Source: a virus
Strand: one strand, 5' to 3'
IMG/VR virus record: IMGVR_UViG_3300025044_000049
Coordinates: 1 to 42,726 of that record
Length of the DNA stretch: 42,726 nucleotides
The notes below the pieces were generated by a model. The model had not been told where the DNA came from and did no database searches. It saw nothing but the letters and a program-made list of their open reading frames with translations. A program made the translations under genes and the position numbers. Shown piece by piece: positions 16,851 through 25,664 of the stretch; the first letter of the stretch is position 1; every line of letters begins with the position of its first letter.

Positions 16851-17034
16851 CGCTTTTTACTTCTGAAGATTTTTTGGCTGGCAATTTAACTTGTGCGGAT
16901 TTCTTCAATCGCAAACGAGCACGGTGCAAGGCTGCAACGTCGTCTGAAAGTTGAATTTCATCACCAACCGGCACCTTTGAACCATCTGGTAACAGAAACG
17001 GCATACCAATGACTTTGTACGTTTTATTTGTCAT
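16843..17034 (-). CDS. Small head-completion-region protein
   Basis: A 63-residue lysine-rich protein whose start (ATG 17034) overlaps the end of the acidic gene upstream. The readable core is VIGMPFLLPDGSKVPVGDEIQLSD, and the tail is KKSAQVKLPAKKSSEVKSDD. I do not recognise a family. It lies where lambda has gpFI-type head completion or DNA-packaging accessory genes. The core resembles small proteins of that region, but this is a guess from location. Confidence 0.5.
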   Translation of the reverse strand: MTNKTYKVIGMPFLLPDGSKVPVGDEIQLSDDVAALHRARLRLKKSAQVKLPAKKSSEVKSDD

Positions 17035-17434
17035 CACCGCCGTCCTCTTTCTCGTCGGCATCACCTTCGCCATCTAATTCAAGCTCAGAGTTTTCGCCGG
17101 TATCGTCATCAGCAACGCCAGATCCATCATCAGAACCGCCTACCCCATCATCACCCGCGTTCTTGCCAGATCCTTGATCGCCGCCGCTATCATCTTCGTC
17201 ATCGTCGACAACTCTGCCGTTGACCATTGGTGACAGGCGTTGCGCCAGGGCTTTGTCCGGTTTACCGGGGATATCGATTACCTCGCCGACCTTGAACATA
17301 ATCGGTTCAATAATTTCAAACTTATTCTTTGCCAGTTTTTTGAGGCAATGCATGCGCGGAGCTGCTTGCTGTGCTGTAAGCACAATAATCCCCGCAAACA
17401 AGGTCACCGGCATATTTACTCGGTACTTGGCCAT
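17024..17434 (-). CDS. Hypothetical protein with long acidic tail
   Basis: A 136-residue protein with a folded N-terminal 75 residues (YRVNMPVTLFAGIIVL ... KVGEVIDIPGKPDKALAQRLSP). The last 60 residues are almost only Asp, Glu, Gly and Ser. GGAG lies eight bases before ATG 17434. It follows the major capsid gene across a terminator. Acidic tails on small head-region proteins can mimic DNA or bind the packaging motor, as with lambda gpFI, but no family is recognised. Confidence 0.55.
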   Translation of the reverse strand: MAKYRVNMPVTLFAGIIVLTAQQAAPRMHCLKKLAKNKFEIIEPIMFKVGEVIDIPGKPDKALAQRLSPMVNGRVVDDDEDDSGGDQGSGKNAGDDGVGGSDDGSGVADDDTGENSELELDGEGDADEKEDGGDDK

Positions 17435-17452
17435 AATTCAGGCTCCATAAAT

Positions 17453-17484
17453 AAATAAAGAGGCCTAAAAAGACCTCTTTATTT
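17453..17484 (-). terminator. Terminator after the major capsid gene
   Basis: An 11-bp AT-flanked stem (AAATAAAGAGG at 17453-17463 with CCTCTTTATTT at 17474-17484) in the 78-base gap after the capsid gene, with U-rich sequence after it on the minus strand. It is nearly symmetrical and could work in both directions. It probably lowers expression of the connector and tail genes relative to the capsid. Confidence 0.75.
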
Positions 17485-17512
17485 TGGGGTTTAGTGGTTA
17501 CAAAACGGGTGA

Positions 17513-18460
17513 TTAAACCAGTTGGTTAAGCACCGCGTACTGCCAGCGACCAAAGCCCACGTTACGCCAAGTGTCTACACCGTATTGGTGAGCATCGTTG
17601 TCGAATTCGTACTCTGAGCCTTCTGCTTTTGCCTTCATCACCACATCAGTTTCTTGCTGGCGGATGAATGCTTTTAAGCGGCCATCGGTACGGAAGGTTG
17701 CGAACTTGTCTGTCCAGGCACTCAGGCGCACGTTACCAACCACTTTGGTTACTACGTTGTCTGGCATGATGATTTCAGTCATACCAGTGCCCCGAGGAAC
17801 GGTTAGTGCTGTTTGCGCAACTGACAACATGCTGTATGGCACCATTACCAAGAATTCCCGCGCCGTTTCGTTGATCGGTTCACCCTGATCGTCTTTAAGA
17901 CTGGTCAATTGGGTAATCGATTTCGATACAGCGTGTTGAAATTCTTCTACGCTCGGTGCGGCAGCAGACGCGCCATGCACCGTTGTAGGTAACGCGCTAA
18001 TGTCAGTCGTGATCAGGTTTGACTGGGCACCGCTGCTGCCTTCTTGGTGATCGGTGTCGAAAAAGTACTGCCCGTCGTAGCAAAGCTGGGTTTCGCCATT
18101 AAGGATGAGCACCGACAACAAACGGGCCCAATGAGTATTGGTTCGGTCTGCTAGCTCACCAATGCGAACTGCAAGCTGGCCTGTTTTGTCGCGACGCAAT
18201 TCACGAACCAGAATTTCTAAAGTCGCTTCAAAGTGCAGGTTTTCAATGCTGAGTTCAGCAGAGTTAAAGCCTTTAGCGTGGCGACCACCAATCCACTCGC
18301 GCAGTGTTGGCACCATACCGATCCAAGGATAGGTTTCTAACGCTTGGTCTGAGTCGAATAAATTTGATACAGAATCAATCCAGGTGGTGCCTGTGTTCTG
18401 TTCCAAAATCTCATAAAACATGCCGATAATGGCACGGCTCGAAAGTACTTCAGCGCCCAT
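17513..18460 (-). CDS. Major capsid protein, Mu gpT-like
   Basis: A 315-residue HK97-fold head protein whose sequence follows Mu gpT rather than lambda gpE. Readable matches are YPWIGMVPTLREWIGGR (about 39-55), SIENLHFEATLEILVRELRRDKTG and LCYDGQYFFDTDH. It is preceded by the decoration protein and the lambda-type protease/scaffold gene, so the head module is a lambda/Mu hybrid. A terminator follows directly, consistent with high expression of the upstream part of the head operon. Confidence 0.9.
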   Translation of the reverse strand: MGAEVLSSRAIIGMFYEILEQNTGTTWIDSVSNLFDSDQALETYPWIGMVPTLREWIGGRHAKGFNSAELSIENLHFEATLEILVRELRRDKTGQLAVRIGELADRTNTHWARLLSVLILNGETQLCYDGQYFFDTDHQEGSSGAQSNLITTDISALPTTVHGASAAAPSVEEFQHAVSKSITQLTSLKDDQGEPINETAREFLVMVPYSMLSVAQTALTVPRGTGMTEIIMPDNVVTKVVGNVRLSAWTDKFATFRTDGRLKAFIRQQETDVVMKAKAEGSEYEFDNDAHQYGVDTWRNVGFGRWQYAVLNQLV

Positions 18461-18507
18461 GGGGGAGCCTCCTATAAAATTAATTTGGGGGTTAAATTAC
18501 CCAGCGA

Positions 18508-18924
18508 CTATTCCGCTGGGATGATTGGCTGCGCTGCAAACTTAATAATGCCAACACCGGTACTAACAAAGCGGTGAACATGGCCAATCAAGCTATTGCT
18601 GCTGGCTGTGAGCGTAAAAGTGCCGTCTGCACTGGCGTAAACCAGTTTGTGAATGTCGGTAGCGGCTAAGCTGCCAACAGCAAGTTCTGCTTTACCCTCT
18701 TCACGCACTCGTACACGAGTAGCACTTGCGGCGCCGGCTGAGTTGTCTGCTTGGCGGTCTGCAAAGCCAGCGAACTGGTCACCAGCAACCAATGCACGAG
18801 CCAAACCGGTGCCGACAACGATGCCCACTGCTGAGCCTTCAAAAATCTTGGTGGCGGCTGCCACTGGGATTTCATTAATATCCCCAGTCTCGTAAGAACG
18901 GGGGGTGTCTTGAGTCAAAGCCAT
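18508..18924 (-). CDS. Capsid decoration (cement) protein
   Basis: A 138-residue beta-rich protein between the protease/scaffold gene and the capsid gene, the position of lambda gpD. Readable segments are IFEGSAVGIVVGTGLARALVAGDQFAGFADRQADN and VRVREEGKAELAVGSLAATDIHKLVYASADGTFTLT, typical of small capsid-stabilising proteins of the D/DUF2190-like type. It probably sits on the outer capsid surface and stabilises the expanded head. Confidence 0.75.
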   Translation of the reverse strand: MALTQDTPRSYETGDINEIPVAAATKIFEGSAVGIVVGTGLARALVAGDQFAGFADRQADNSAGAASATRVRVREEGKAELAVGSLAATDIHKLVYASADGTFTLTASSNSLIGHVHRFVSTGVGIIKFAAQPIIPAE

Positions 18925-18972
18925 GGTGTTTCTCCTGTGGCGTTGTGGTTGGTTCCAGCGTTATTGCTGGGT

Positions 18973-19503
18973 TTATTTAGCCAGGCGTTTGACCTGACCC
19001 CCTTCTTCAGCCTTGCGATAGGCGTGATAGGTTTCGAATTTACCGAACTCTGAGCGCAGCTCTTTGTCGGCATCCCAAGTTGCTTTTGCGCGTTCTTCTA
19101 GCGGCGCTTCTGGGTCTTCATCTTTTTTAGCGGCTGGCGTATTTGGTGCCGGCGTGTGATTTACCGGATCTGGTGAGTTAGCTCGTAATTTAGCCAGTTC
19201 ATCACCGCGCAGCGCTTTTTCTGCTGCAATAACTTGGGCAGCAGCTTCTGCACCGCTGGTAACGCCGTCGAATTTAAGCTTGGCGATAAGCTCTTCATGA
19301 CCCGGTAAAGCAGCAGCTTCTACAGCCTGAATACGTTCACGCTCAGCGGTAGCCGCTGCGGCAGTAGCAGTAGCAACTTCAGCTTTTGCCTCTGTTGCGC
19401 CTGCGCTTTTAATGCTGGCAACTAAGTCGGCATGATTTGCCGCGAGGTATTCGCTGGTGATCTCGGTGGCCAGCACCGATTTAGGGTTTTGGTTGGTAGA
19501 CAT
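18973..19503 (-). CDS. Nested head scaffold protein (Nu3-like)
   Basis: An in-frame internal start inside the protease gene: ATG at 19503 with GGAG nine bases upstream, exactly where the peptidase domain ends and the helical part begins. It would yield a 176-residue scaffold protein (MSTNQNPKSVLATEITSEYL...), the same arrangement as Nu3 within lambda C. The sequence is rich in Ala, Glu and Lys, as expected for a scaffold. Confidence 0.7.
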   Translation of the reverse strand: MSTNQNPKSVLATEITSEYLAANHADLVASIKSAGATEAKAEVATATAAAATAERERIQAVEAAALPGHEELIAKLKFDGVTSGAEAAAQVIAAEKALRGDELAKLRANSPDPVNHTPAPNTPAAKKDEDPEAPLEERAKATWDADKELRSEFGKFETYHAYRKAEEGGQVKRLAK

Positions 19504-20349
19504 GGTGGTGACTCCAGTTGTTTTGCCGTTGATTTCGGCGATCAGTTGTTCAAGGGTTGATTCGCGGTCGGCCATACCGGCGGCAATTGCGTCGGCGCCT
19601 AAGCGCATGTCGCCCTGACCGAAATCAGACAGGACTGTTTCTTCACTAACGCCGCGATAATTCGCGACGTCGGCAATGAAGATGCTGGTGAGTTTGTCGA
19701 CAAAGGTTTGTGCTAAAGCTCGGCCTTCTGGTGTACCGTAGTCGGGGCGTTTATGTGGGCTCTGGGTGCTTACAATCTCGATTGATCCGGTATCGCGGTT
19801 CGGATACACCGTAAGCACACTGCCAATAGAGCCAACGGCACCAGTGCGCGCAATAACAATTTCACCAGCGGCAGAGGCCATCCAGTAACCTGCACTGGCA
19901 GCGTTGCCGCCCACATAGGCAATGACCGGTTTAGTGCTGTTGTGGATCATGGCCGAAAACTCAGCGATGCCACTGGCAATGCCGCCCGGTGTGTCCATCA
20001 TCAATACGATGTGTGTGGTGCGCGGGTCTGCCTCAGCCGCTGCAAACTCAGTCGCTAGGGTCTCTACCGCTGGCCAGCCGTAGTAGTCAGTCATCCAGTT
20101 GCTGTAACGAAACACGGGCCAACAATAGGCATTTAACGCTACGTTTTCGCGCTGGGTAACGGTTCGCGTATTTACAATTGGGCGACCAAGGCGACTTTGC
20201 AGAGCAGATATGTCGCTGGTTTGATTCAGTGCAATTTCACTGATGGAACGCAACGCTTCTGGCGTAATGGCCCACGGTTCATTGCACAGCAATTCAAACT
20301 CCGCCCCGCGGTGAATACTGGGCGAAGATTCAGTTACTGGATCTGACAT
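18973..20349 (-). CDS. Head maturation protease, S49/SppA-like (gpC-like) with scaffold tail
   Basis: A 458-residue protein built like lambda gpC: an S49 serine peptidase (about residues 75-270) fused to a helical scaffold. The nucleophile is Ser 152 in GGNAASAGYWMAS, after the conserved MMDTPGGIASG loop. From residue 283 on the protein is Ala/Glu/Lys-rich and helical, and is separately translatable. It should process the portal and scaffold inside the prohead. It lies three bases after the portal gene. Confidence 0.9.
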   Translation of the reverse strand: MSDPVTESSPSIHRGAEFELLCNEPWAITPEALRSISEIALNQTSDISALQSRLGRPIVNTRTVTQRENVALNAYCWPVFRYSNWMTDYYGWPAVETLATEFAAAEADPRTTHIVLMMDTPGGIASGIAEFSAMIHNSTKPVIAYVGGNAASAGYWMASAAGEIVIARTGAVGSIGSVLTVYPNRDTGSIEIVSTQSPHKRPDYGTPEGRALAQTFVDKLTSIFIADVANYRGVSEETVLSDFGQGDMRLGADAIAAGMADRESTLEQLIAEINGKTTGVTTMSTNQNPKSVLATEITSEYLAANHADLVASIKSAGATEAKAEVATATAAAATAERERIQAVEAAALPGHEELIAKLKFDGVTSGAEAAAQVIAAEKALRGDELAKLRANSPDPVNHTPAPNTPAAKKDEDPEAPLEERAKATWDADKELRSEFGKFETYHAYRKAEEGGQVKRLAK

Positions 20350-20351
20350 AA

Positions 20352-21965
20352 TTAATTCCGCTCGGGTAGGTCGGGGTTATTTTTTGGATCACTTTGATCG
20401 TTGGGGTCTGGGTCGGCTTTGCTCTCTTTAATTGGGCCGAGTCCGTCTTCCATACGACGCTTATTTTCGAGTGCGAGCTGTTCGTGGTTTTCTTCCCAGT
20501 CGCTGCCGTCGTAGAGCATGCTTTCTTTGGCGCGAGTGCTTATGCCAATAGAGAGGCGTTTCTCTGCTGCATTAGCGTCTTTCAATGGGTCTACCGTGCC
20601 GGGGCCATCGCCCACCCAAATGCTGCCGCAGTAAGCCCAGCGTAAAAGTGGATCCTTGAAAAATCCGGGGGCGTCTACATCACCGAGTGCAACAGCTTCT
20701 TCTAGCCAGTGTTCATAAATCGGCTGACAATATTCATTGGCCAAGAATTCACGGCAACCGCGCACAAATTGCCATGCTTCCATAACGGCAGCGCGGGCTG
20801 CGGTGTAGCTTGCGGTAAAGTGTTTAATCAGCACTTCGTAGGGCAGTTCTAGTGCAATACCAACTTGACGCAGCATGGCCAACACAAACGGGTCAAAGGC
20901 TTGGTTTGGTCTACCGGGTGTAGCGGTATCTACCTCGCAACCGTCGTCTAACTCGGCAACGATGCCGCCAGTTAGGGTGCCATCCCATCCGCCTTGTCGT
21001 TTATCACTGCCATTCGGTGTTTCACCGGTAGCCGCAGACGCTAACGGGCTCATACCACTACCGCCGGGCTTTTTAATAAACACGGCGAAGAAGGCGCTGA
21101 CTACTGCCGCTTCTAGTTCTGCATCTGTGTAACGGTCTAGTTGTTTTAGTTTTTCAATTACCGGCGCGAGGTATGGCACACCACGGGGCTGGCCCACGCG
21201 ACGTTTACGGTACAGATGCAGCAATGCGCGCTTGCCGGTTTCAGTAAAGAAATCGCGTTCATCCCAGTGCATGTCCTTCACACCCAGCGCGCCGGGGTGA
21301 CTGCGCAATATGTGCGCTTTTAGCGGCGCGCCATCGTCGTCACGCTCTATGCCGGCGGTGAGTTTTTCGGTGTCGGATTTACGCTGCGGGTTGCAAACGC
21401 GGTCTGCCTCAATAAGCTGCTGACAGGCGCTATAGCGGTGACCGGGACGTTCTTTGTGTACCAATAAGCTGAATACATCGCCGCTGCTTAATACAGAGCG
21501 CCACGCCAGATCTTGCAGGCCGTAAAAGTTTTGTTCACGGCAAATGTCTGGCGCGGTGCTTTCGGCGTATGAGCGAAACAGGGCCTCGGTTTTACGCTGC
21601 CATGTACGGGTTTTTTCTTCATCCCAACCGAGTACTTCGCGGTTTACTGCGCATTTAAGCGCTAGGCCGGTACCGACCGTTTTTGTAACAACGGTGTTAA
21701 TAGCGCCACCGGCAATGGGGTTGTTGCGCTCAAGATCACGACTGCGTTCGCGAAGCGTTGGTAAATCTGGTAACAGGTCTGCGGCAGCGCTGCCGTTGGA
21801 GGCATTATATTTACTCAAGGTACGCTTACGACGAGACGCACCTGAATAGCCACCCAACGCTTGCAATGCCATTCTGGCTCTTAGACGATTGGCGCCGAGT
21901 TCTGGCGATGCCCAGGTAATGACTTTGTCTAATACCGTTGGCTCTGGCAGTTTGTTGCGGCTCAT
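20352..21965 (-). CDS. Portal protein (lambda gpB-like)
   Basis: A 537-residue portal of the lambda family. It forms the dodecameric ring through which DNA enters and leaves the head. Family marks include RDLERNNPIAGGAINTVVTKTVGTGL (about 73-99), the stretch RKRRVGQPRGVPYLAPVIEKLKQLDRYTDAEL and the C-terminal DPLLRWAYCGSIWVGDGPGTVDPLKDANA. It overlaps the gpW-like gene by four bases (ATGA). The C-terminus is acidic and probably disordered. Confidence 0.93.
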   Translation of the reverse strand: MSRNKLPEPTVLDKVITWASPELGANRLRARMALQALGGYSGASRRKRTLSKYNASNGSAAADLLPDLPTLRERSRDLERNNPIAGGAINTVVTKTVGTGLALKCAVNREVLGWDEEKTRTWQRKTEALFRSYAESTAPDICREQNFYGLQDLAWRSVLSSGDVFSLLVHKERPGHRYSACQQLIEADRVCNPQRKSDTEKLTAGIERDDDGAPLKAHILRSHPGALGVKDMHWDERDFFTETGKRALLHLYRKRRVGQPRGVPYLAPVIEKLKQLDRYTDAELEAAVVSAFFAVFIKKPGGSGMSPLASAATGETPNGSDKRQGGWDGTLTGGIVAELDDGCEVDTATPGRPNQAFDPFVLAMLRQVGIALELPYEVLIKHFTASYTAARAAVMEAWQFVRGCREFLANEYCQPIYEHWLEEAVALGDVDAPGFFKDPLLRWAYCGSIWVGDGPGTVDPLKDANAAEKRLSIGISTRAKESMLYDGSDWEENHEQLALENKRRMEDGLGPIKESKADPDPNDQSDPKNNPDLPERN

Positions 21966-22183
21966 AGCGGCGTGATGCCTCGCAAGGTAATGCCGCGTGG
22001 TGTGCCAGACGCTAAGCGGTCAACTTGGTTTTGCCAGTAGTCGATCATGCGGGTAACTTCTGCCGCGTCGGCGTATTCCAACTGACGACCACCAATGCGA
22101 TAGCTTTGCTTTTTGCTAACCGCAATGCTGGCATCTAGCCACGCCTGCAGTTGGCTTTGTGCTTGTTCTAGCGTTATCGCCAT
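21962..22183 (-). CDS. Head-tail joining protein gpW-like
   Basis: A 73-residue protein between large terminase and portal, the exact place of lambda gpW. The pattern (LEQAQSQLQAWLDASIAVSKKQSYRIGGRQLEYADAAEVTRMIDYWQNQV, two helices flanking a short hairpin) fits gpW-family connectors, which seal the portal after packaging and provide the tail docking surface. Confidence 0.8.
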   Translation of the reverse strand: MAITLEQAQSQLQAWLDASIAVSKKQSYRIGGRQLEYADAAEVTRMIDYWQNQVDRLASGTPRGITLRGITPL

Positions 22184-22189
22184 GCTTAT

Positions 22190-24292
22190 TTACCTAGTTT
22201 GAGTAAGCACACGTAGTCGGCTACGTCGCCCAGAAACAACAACCCCGCCAGTTGGCGGGGTCTCTGTGGGTTTGTTTGGTTCGTCCGGAGAATCATCCGG
22301 TTCTGGCTCAATCGGTACCGGCGCGGGTTCAAATAACGCGCCTTGGCGAATATTGCCTTCTATGGTTGTCCAGTCTGCCTCTGATAACAGATGCGTTTTA
22401 AGCGATCGTGCGGCGTGCAGTGCGTAGGTTTCGCAGTCGGTGCCTTCATTGGCTTCACCGGCTTTTTTCTGCCATACCTTTCGGCCATGATGCTTACGGC
22501 TTGGTGCTTTGATTTCTGCCGTGATTTGGCGCCAGTAGTCGGGTCGCACGGTGTCGTAAAAGTGCATACGTCCGGGGCCAGATCCCTTAAGCGGTAAGCG
22601 ACCTTCAATCCATAAATCTTTTGCCCGAGACGTGCCGACAATGTAAGGACGCAGCCCGTATTTATAAGCCTTTTGCTCATGGTCGGTGTCTAGCGCCTGA
22701 CGCGGTGGACTGAATATTTCACGGCGTTCATCGTCGCGGGTGTTGGCGCGTTCACTCGCGCCTTTTACTGCCATTACGCCTTGGTGCTGGTATTGCCGAC
22801 AGAACGCATAAGCTGCGTCTTGAGTGGCGGTACCGTCTGAGGTATCTAGCGATATCGCAAGTACGCGAAGTTTTGCGCCACTCTCATGCACTATCGGGCT
22901 AAATATTCGTTTGGCTAGGTCTACCCAAACACCCTGACCGGGCAAAGTGACTTGGCCAAATATTTCACCCCAGTAAACCAGCCAGCTTTCTTCGCCACGG
23001 CCCCATGCGCGAATGACAATTGCCACGCGGTCATGCTGTACGTCGACACCGGCGGTAAGTACTAAACCGCCAGCCGGTACGAATAATTCTGGGTAACTTT
23101 CTGCGCGCTCTGCCAGCTTGTCAGCGTCTGGCAAGTCAGATTTGTACTCGTAGGCGCGGCCTTGTTTTTGGTTTACAAACTTGATGATCATGGAAAGATC
23201 ACCTTGCCGCGCTCGGTGTTCAGCGTTGAGCTGTTCCCGAATTAAGCCGGCTAAAGTGGTGCCTTCCATGCAGGCATAAAGTTCGTTGAGTTCTAAAAAT
23301 CCAGCGCGACCGGCGAAGGGCTTGGTTTGCACCCATCCACATAATGGATCGCCACGTTCTACCGCGTTGAATACGGTGTTGCGTATGTTTTCGCGGCGCT
23401 GGTAGTCGTCCCACATTTCACCGCAGTGTGGGCAGGAATAAACCGCCGTACTGGGATCCACCTTTCCATAAATTTCGTGGGGTAGTTCGCCCTCTGGTAT
23501 GTCCAGCGCGCTTATGTGGGCAAAGTCCAGCACATGGCCTTTGCCGCAGCCATTACAGATAATTGGGAGTACTCGACAATCTGTTTGGGCGAGGCGCGCT
23601 TCTGTTTTACTAACGCCTTTAATGGCTGGCGTACCACCCACCAGCATCTTCGAGCCGGGGTAGCGTTTGATTCGCTCTTCAAGCAAACCGATCGCATCGC
23701 CCTGCCCCTTTACATCGTCGCTGGTATCGTCTGGCTCTTCGACAACGGCCAAACCAACTGACGATGTAGACTTAACGTTACCCGGTGAATTAGATGCGAC
23801 CAGTTTTAAGAATCCACCAGGGAAGTTCTTATGGTCCCATCTATTACCGCTTACCCTGCTAGTCGATACCGGCATCAGCTTCGCGATGGCTGGGTTATCT
23901 TCTACCGTGGGTTTTAGTTTTTCGTCATGAAAATTCTTACCGTCTTTTTCTTTGGCAAACAGCACCATGATCGGACGCGGCAAGAAATGTATAAATTTAA
24001 AAATGTAGCCGATTAGAAAGTAAGTCCAACCGATCTGACTGGCTTTCATCAAATCGACTTCGTCTACGTCTGGATCATCCAGCGCAGCGGCAACCCCTAA
24101 AAAATAAGGTGTATAGAAAAAATCATACAGGCCGTGCAGCACACCCGAGACCGGCGGCAAATAGAAATTCTTTTGAATATACTCAGCTGTCGCAATTTCT
24201 TGCTGAGGCAAAAAGTTATTCGCTGCCTCCTGTAAGCTCGCGGCCAAGTTTTCCCGCGTAGCCAGCAATTCGCTCGGTTGTAGCTCCAGCAA
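22190..24292 (-). CDS. Terminase large subunit (lambda gpA-like)
   Basis: A 700-residue packaging ATPase/nuclease. The atypical Walker A of the gpA family is at residues 82-90 (MKASQIGWT), a Walker B-like VVEEPDD at 183-189, and a nuclease Asp in TAGVDVQHDR near 417. Two CxxC pairs (246/249 and 287/290) form a probable zinc finger, seen in many gpA homologues. The C-terminal 50 residues are Pro/Glu-rich. The gene overlaps the small subunit by 77 bases. A gpA-type terminase implies packaging from a cos site. Confidence 0.95.
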   Translation of the reverse strand: MLELQPSELLATRENLAASLQEAANNFLPQQEIATAEYIQKNFYLPPVSGVLHGLYDFFYTPYFLGVAAALDDPDVDEVDLMKASQIGWTYFLIGYIFKFIHFLPRPIMVLFAKEKDGKNFHDEKLKPTVEDNPAIAKLMPVSTSRVSGNRWDHKNFPGGFLKLVASNSPGNVKSTSSVGLAVVEEPDDTSDDVKGQGDAIGLLEERIKRYPGSKMLVGGTPAIKGVSKTEARLAQTDCRVLPIICNGCGKGHVLDFAHISALDIPEGELPHEIYGKVDPSTAVYSCPHCGEMWDDYQRRENIRNTVFNAVERGDPLCGWVQTKPFAGRAGFLELNELYACMEGTTLAGLIREQLNAEHRARQGDLSMIIKFVNQKQGRAYEYKSDLPDADKLAERAESYPELFVPAGGLVLTAGVDVQHDRVAIVIRAWGRGEESWLVYWGEIFGQVTLPGQGVWVDLAKRIFSPIVHESGAKLRVLAISLDTSDGTATQDAAYAFCRQYQHQGVMAVKGASERANTRDDERREIFSPPRQALDTDHEQKAYKYGLRPYIVGTSRAKDLWIEGRLPLKGSGPGRMHFYDTVRPDYWRQITAEIKAPSRKHHGRKVWQKKAGEANEGTDCETYALHAARSLKTHLLSEADWTTIEGNIRQGALFEPAPVPIEPEPDDSPDEPNKPTETPPTGGVVVSGRRSRLRVLTQTR

Positions 24293-24692
24293 CTTTAATC
24301 ACCAATGATCGATCAATCGTGAGTTTGTTCACGCTTTCGATTTCCTGAATAAGTCGCTCAATACCGCTGCTATATTCCCGATTAGCGAAGGCAGCCCAAT
24401 CACACAAACAATGCTGAGCGTCAGCCGCCGATACCAACGACCCTAATTTTTCGTTGTAAGCCAAGCGACCGTTTGCCGACTTAACTTGCATGTCTTCTAG
24501 TCTCGCCGCGTTCAGCTCTTCAATCATTGAGCCGCCACGCCCTGCCGCCTTTGCGCGCAGATCGCGAATGTAAGCAACGCGAATTTCATCAACGGTTAAT
24601 TTTTGCCAATCAAGGCCAAGCGCCTTCATCACGTCACGCGCATTGCGATCGCTCATGTCTAAGTGGCGAGCAATTTCACGCTGTGTCGGCAT
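24216..24692 (-). CDS. Terminase small subunit (Nu1/DUF1441-like)
   Basis: A 158-residue protein. The N-terminal winged-helix-like segment (TQREIARHLDMSDRNARDVMKALGLDWQ, residues 3-30) recognises phage DNA in Nu1-type subunits; the rest is helical and mediates assembly with gpA. Its order before the large subunit is standard. The start at 24692 has only a weak purine-rich stretch upstream, so initiation may be inefficient or coupled to upstream translation. Confidence 0.75.
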   Translation of the reverse strand: MPTQREIARHLDMSDRNARDVMKALGLDWQKLTVDEIRVAYIRDLRAKAAGRGGSMIEELNAARLEDMQVKSANGRLAYNEKLGSLVSAADAQHCLCDWAAFANREYSSGIERLIQEIESVNKLTIDRSLVIKVAGATTERIAGYAGKLGRELTGGSE

Positions 24693-24925
24693 ATAAAACC
24701 CAAACTAAAAAACACTAAATGGAAGGTAAAACACTGCTATACAAGGGCTAACGCAAAGGCACCATAGAAGCGGAACCCCCCATACAAATTTGAATCTGCA
24801 AAAAGATCGGGGCCCGAATTACCCCGTTGGCCAGATCTGCGAAAGGACCCATTGTTTTTGGGTGAAGGCACCCCTTGACCGCCCTTTGATGGTGCAAAAA
24901 TCGACATTTTTCGTCATATTCGTGG
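24693..24925. other. Non-coding gap before terminase, candidate cos region
   Basis: No gene. The segment is rich in dyads, such as GGGG/CCCC pairs at about 24809-24824 bracketed by AGATC-type repeats. In lambda-type phages cos lies directly before the small terminase gene. The nick site cannot be assigned by eye. Confidence 0.35.
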
Positions 24926-25660
24926 TCATCGCGACATCTCCCGCTCTAATGCCCTCACAAACAGGGCATCGAACTCTTTCAATGCTGTGCGCTGGGCTAC
25001 ACCATAGAAATCAAAGCGCCGCTTGTACGTGGGACGCTTAACAAATATCAGAATAGGTCGAGTGCCGTTGCCTATGCGCTGCCATACACCCAGTGGCCCA
25101 GTGCCATTGCCCGGACGCCCTACAAAGTAGTCAGGCTGGTTGCGCCTGCGCTTGCGGCTTTTAGCTGTGCGGTTGGCCATAAAGCCCGACATACGCTCAG
25201 CAGCGCCCAGCGCAGACAGTATTTGTATGATCTGGCCTCGGCTCATATTACCGGCCGCATCCATACGAGCGCGCCTACCAGGCACAGCGTACATATCAGA
25301 AGGCATTATCCCGTAATGAATAAGCGCCTTCTCAAAGCGCTTGTGTGGTCGATTGCCGCCATCAATGTGTGGGGTTAAGTATTTAGATGCGGGTATACCA
25401 GACGTACCACCAGCCCACTCATCTTTAATCCAAACCTTGGCATACAAGCGCGCTGGTGTAGCGCTTTGCTTATAGATAGACCTCAGCGTCCAGCGTGTGG
25501 GCCTATCAAATACCCTTTGAATCTCGGTCTGTTCAGCAGCCTGTACACGCTCAGCTGTGAATGTGAGTGCCTTAGCCGTAGCCATGGGCACCTTGGTACG
25601 CTTAAGAATCTTAGCGTCCCGAACAACACGATCAATGTTGTCCCTCATTTCCAAACGCAC
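24926..25660 (-). CDS. gpZ-like minor tail/virion protein
   Basis: A 244-residue very basic protein. The opening (KRTKVPMATAKALTFTAERVQAAEQTEIQRVF) and the end (KRPTYKRRFDFYGVAQRTALKEFDALFVRALE) resemble phage proteins of the gpZ/tail-completion type, which also carry an RKRRR-like basic middle (here SRKRRRNQPDYFVG). It lies between the lysis genes and terminase rather than beside the tail genes, which is unusual for gpZ. The start is GTG 25660 with CGGA upstream, or ATG 25648. Confidence 0.5.
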   Translation of the reverse strand: MRLEMRDNIDRVVRDAKILKRTKVPMATAKALTFTAERVQAAEQTEIQRVFDRPTRWTLRSIYKQSATPARLYAKVWIKDEWAGGTSGIPASKYLTPHIDGGNRPHKRFEKALIHYGIMPSDMYAVPGRRARMDAAGNMSRGQIIQILSALGAAERMSGFMANRTAKSRKRRRNQPDYFVGRPGNGTGPLGVWQRIGNGTRPILIFVKRPTYKRRFDFYGVAQRTALKEFDALFVRALEREMSR

Positions 25661-25664
25661 AGAA

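Noticed and set aside
22240-22262. GC-rich hairpin near the terminase 3' end
   Set aside because: CCCCGCC/GGCGGGG lies within the coding sequence and lacks a proper U-run; codon use explains it.
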